The notes beneath the pieces were generated by a model. It was not told where the DNA came from and made no database searches. It saw nothing but the letters and a program-made list of their open reading frames with translations. The translations under genes were made by a program, and so were the position numbers. Positions 63,130-64,000 of a stretch of DNA of 64,000 bases are shown here, piece after piece. The DNA lies in assembly GCF_000685155.1 (NCBI RefSeq), contig NZ_JMIY01000007.1, positions 110,542 through 174,541 of the forward strand, given 5' to 3'. How positions within the stretch are numbered: position 1 is the stretch's first letter; the number at the start of each line of letters is the position of its first letter. Source of the DNA: Candidatus Methanoperedens nitratireducens (GTDB taxonomy: Archaea > Halobacteriota > Methanosarcinia > Methanosarcinales > Methanoperedenaceae).

Positions 63130-63355
63130 TAAATCATATTATCGTGGCACAGATATGTAAAGATTACTGTAATATTAATCACAGAGAGTTTTTAAAAGGA
63201 GGTAGAGGATTACAAGATTTTATGGATAGGAAATCTTGAAAATAATTATTCCTCTACGGACAGTCACCATATTTTAATATATATTAACAGTTTTCCAGAA
63301 AGATACCCAAATTATACCCAAATTATATTCTCCAAAAGTTTTTAATAACGCCTGG

Positions 63356-63370
63356 ATGTACTCAGTACAT
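63356..63370. promoter_or_regulatory. Palindrome ATGTACTCAGTACAT over the PPC gene start
   Basis: Seven-base arms around one C overlap the ATG of the PPC-domain gene (63369), downstream of a TTTTTAATAAC promoter-like stretch. Binding here would block transcription start or a leaderless mRNA. It is the same core as at 61334-61350. Confidence 0.65.
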
Positions 63371-63800
63371 GGATTATCGAAAGGGCTCAATAGGTCGTGT
63401 ATTTGTTGTAAGGGTTGATCACGGTGAAGACCTGCTTGCTGAATTATCAGGACTGGCTCTCAAAGAGGATATAAGATCTGCATTTTTTATAATACTCGGA
63501 GCAATGGGGAGAGCAGAATTAGTCACAGGACCGCAAGAGAAAGTAGTGCCCCCTGCTGTTGTGTGGTCTGCATTCGATGATGTGCGTGAGATCCTTGGAG
63601 CAGGCAATATCTTCCGGGAAAAAGGTGCGCCCAGGATACATCTTCATGCGGCTGCGGGCAGCAGTAAAGAGATTACGATGGGCTGCATCAGGAAAACGGC
63701 GCAGGCATTCATGGTGCTTGAGATATTCATAATGGAGATAGATATTCAGGCTGAAAGGGTATTCAGCGAGAAGATAGGATTCTCACCGGTAACATTTTAA
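63369..63800 (+). CDS. PPC/DUF296-domain protein
   Basis: The 143-residue protein is a single PPC domain: VFVVRVDHGEDLLAELSGLA, AFFIILGAMGRAEL, and GAPRIHLHAAAG with the conserved His pair. In archaea these trimeric proteins lack the AT-hooks of plant homologues; DNA binding or small-molecule binding is unproven. A palindromic operator overlaps the start codon. Confidence 0.88.
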   Translation: MDYRKGSIGRVFVVRVDHGEDLLAELSGLALKEDIRSAFFIILGAMGRAELVTGPQEKVVPPAVVWSAFDDVREILGAGNIFREKGAPRIHLHAAAGSSKEITMGCIRKTAQAFMVLEIFIMEIDIQAERVFSEKIGFSPVTF

Positions 63801-63807
63801 TAAAGCA

Positions 63808-63881
63808 AGCCCCGGGAGGGATTTGAACCCTCGACCTAGAGATTACAAATCTCTCGCTCTGCCAGGCTGAGCCACCGAGGC
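63808..63881 (-). tRNA. tRNA-Thr (anticodon TGT)
   Basis: On the minus strand a complete 74-base cloverleaf: acceptor GCCTCGG with CCGGGGC (one U-G pair), anticodon stem AGAGA/TCTCT around TTTGTAA (anticodon TGT), T-loop TTCAAAT and discriminator T, as in archaeal tRNA-Thr. CCA is not encoded and no intron is seen. Confidence 0.96.
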
Positions 63882-64000
63882 CTGAGGAAAATACTTCTCT
63901 ATTTAAGGTTTGATTTAGATTTAAAAGCTTCGGTAATTACAGTACTTCCGATCGGTCGTAGTTCCGAATAGTATCCTGAATCATATTTGTGCTAAGCGAT

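Overview
The window is archaeal and most likely comes from a methanogen-related, cytochrome-rich member of the Methanosarcinales, with 'Candidatus Methanoperedens' (ANME-2d) as my best guess. Archaeal information-processing genes (RadA, TFE, NAC, Trm56, diphthine ligase, archaeal YchF) sit beside methanogenesis-associated families (MMP14, DUF1890, DUF1894, DUF2551, DUF357, MTH865-like). Alongside these are a sixteen-plus-heme cytochrome c, a seven-heme cytochrome c in a quinone-type oxidoreductase operon, and AhbD/AhbA-type heme synthesis genes. The species call is inference; no rRNA or mcr gene is present.

Layout. 1-2342 (-): membrane oxidoreductase operon (cytochrome c, Tat-exported Fe-S protein, NrfD/HybB). 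2411-8397 (-): an RHH regulator-like protein, a small membrane protein, carB and a pRiA4b-ORF3-like zinc protein, followed by mobile debris (8399-8777). 8741-10257 (+): heme synthesis pair. 10342-24653: surface glycan locus with three glycosyltransferases, a flippase, an AlkP-superfamily enzyme, exported proteins and a MinD-like ATPase; its centre (about 13-17 kb) is clearly more AT-rich. 24741-28011 (-): five-gene sulfate-activation operon (RHH, CysD, CysN, AlkP-like, RHH). 28218-32223 (-): giant multiheme cytochrome and a PGF-pre-PGF surface protein. 32417-37861: hydrolases, DUF84, RadA and phosphoglycolate phosphatase, with a repeat-rich 1-kb intergenic region that hides a 47-residue C2H2 zinc-finger gene.

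37864-40606 is a transferred island: an N4-cytosine-type methyltransferase with a PmeII-like restriction enzyme, then tRNA-Lys(CTT) and a truncated tyrosine integrase. 40940-44002 is a MEDS-PAS-kinase-receiver hybrid. 44448-53379 holds a pilin-like protein, an acyl-CoA dehydrogenase, a phosphoesterase, NAC, an IscA-like carrier, a TFE/ATP-grasp/Trm56/beta-CASP operon and an HgcC-like/ArsM pair. 53417-58933 (-): PAS kinase, the MMP14-DUF1890-DUF1894 operon and an IS607-type element whose tnpB ends two bases from the MMP14 start. 59059-63881: TrmJ, YchF, MTH865-like, Dph6, DUF555, DUF357, a PPC/DUF296 protein and tRNA-Thr(TGT).

How it fits together: heme synthesis supports the multiheme cytochromes. 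The glycosyltransferases, flippase and sulfate-activation genes probably build a sulfated surface glycan around which cytochromes and S-layer-type proteins are displayed. Points most worth a second look: an ATT start codon on the beta-CASP nuclease, tnpB abutting mmp14, the RHH-bracketed sulfurylase operon with a shared C-terminal LGY tag, a palindrome TGTACTnAGTACA at two promoters, and several small genes and gene remnants.
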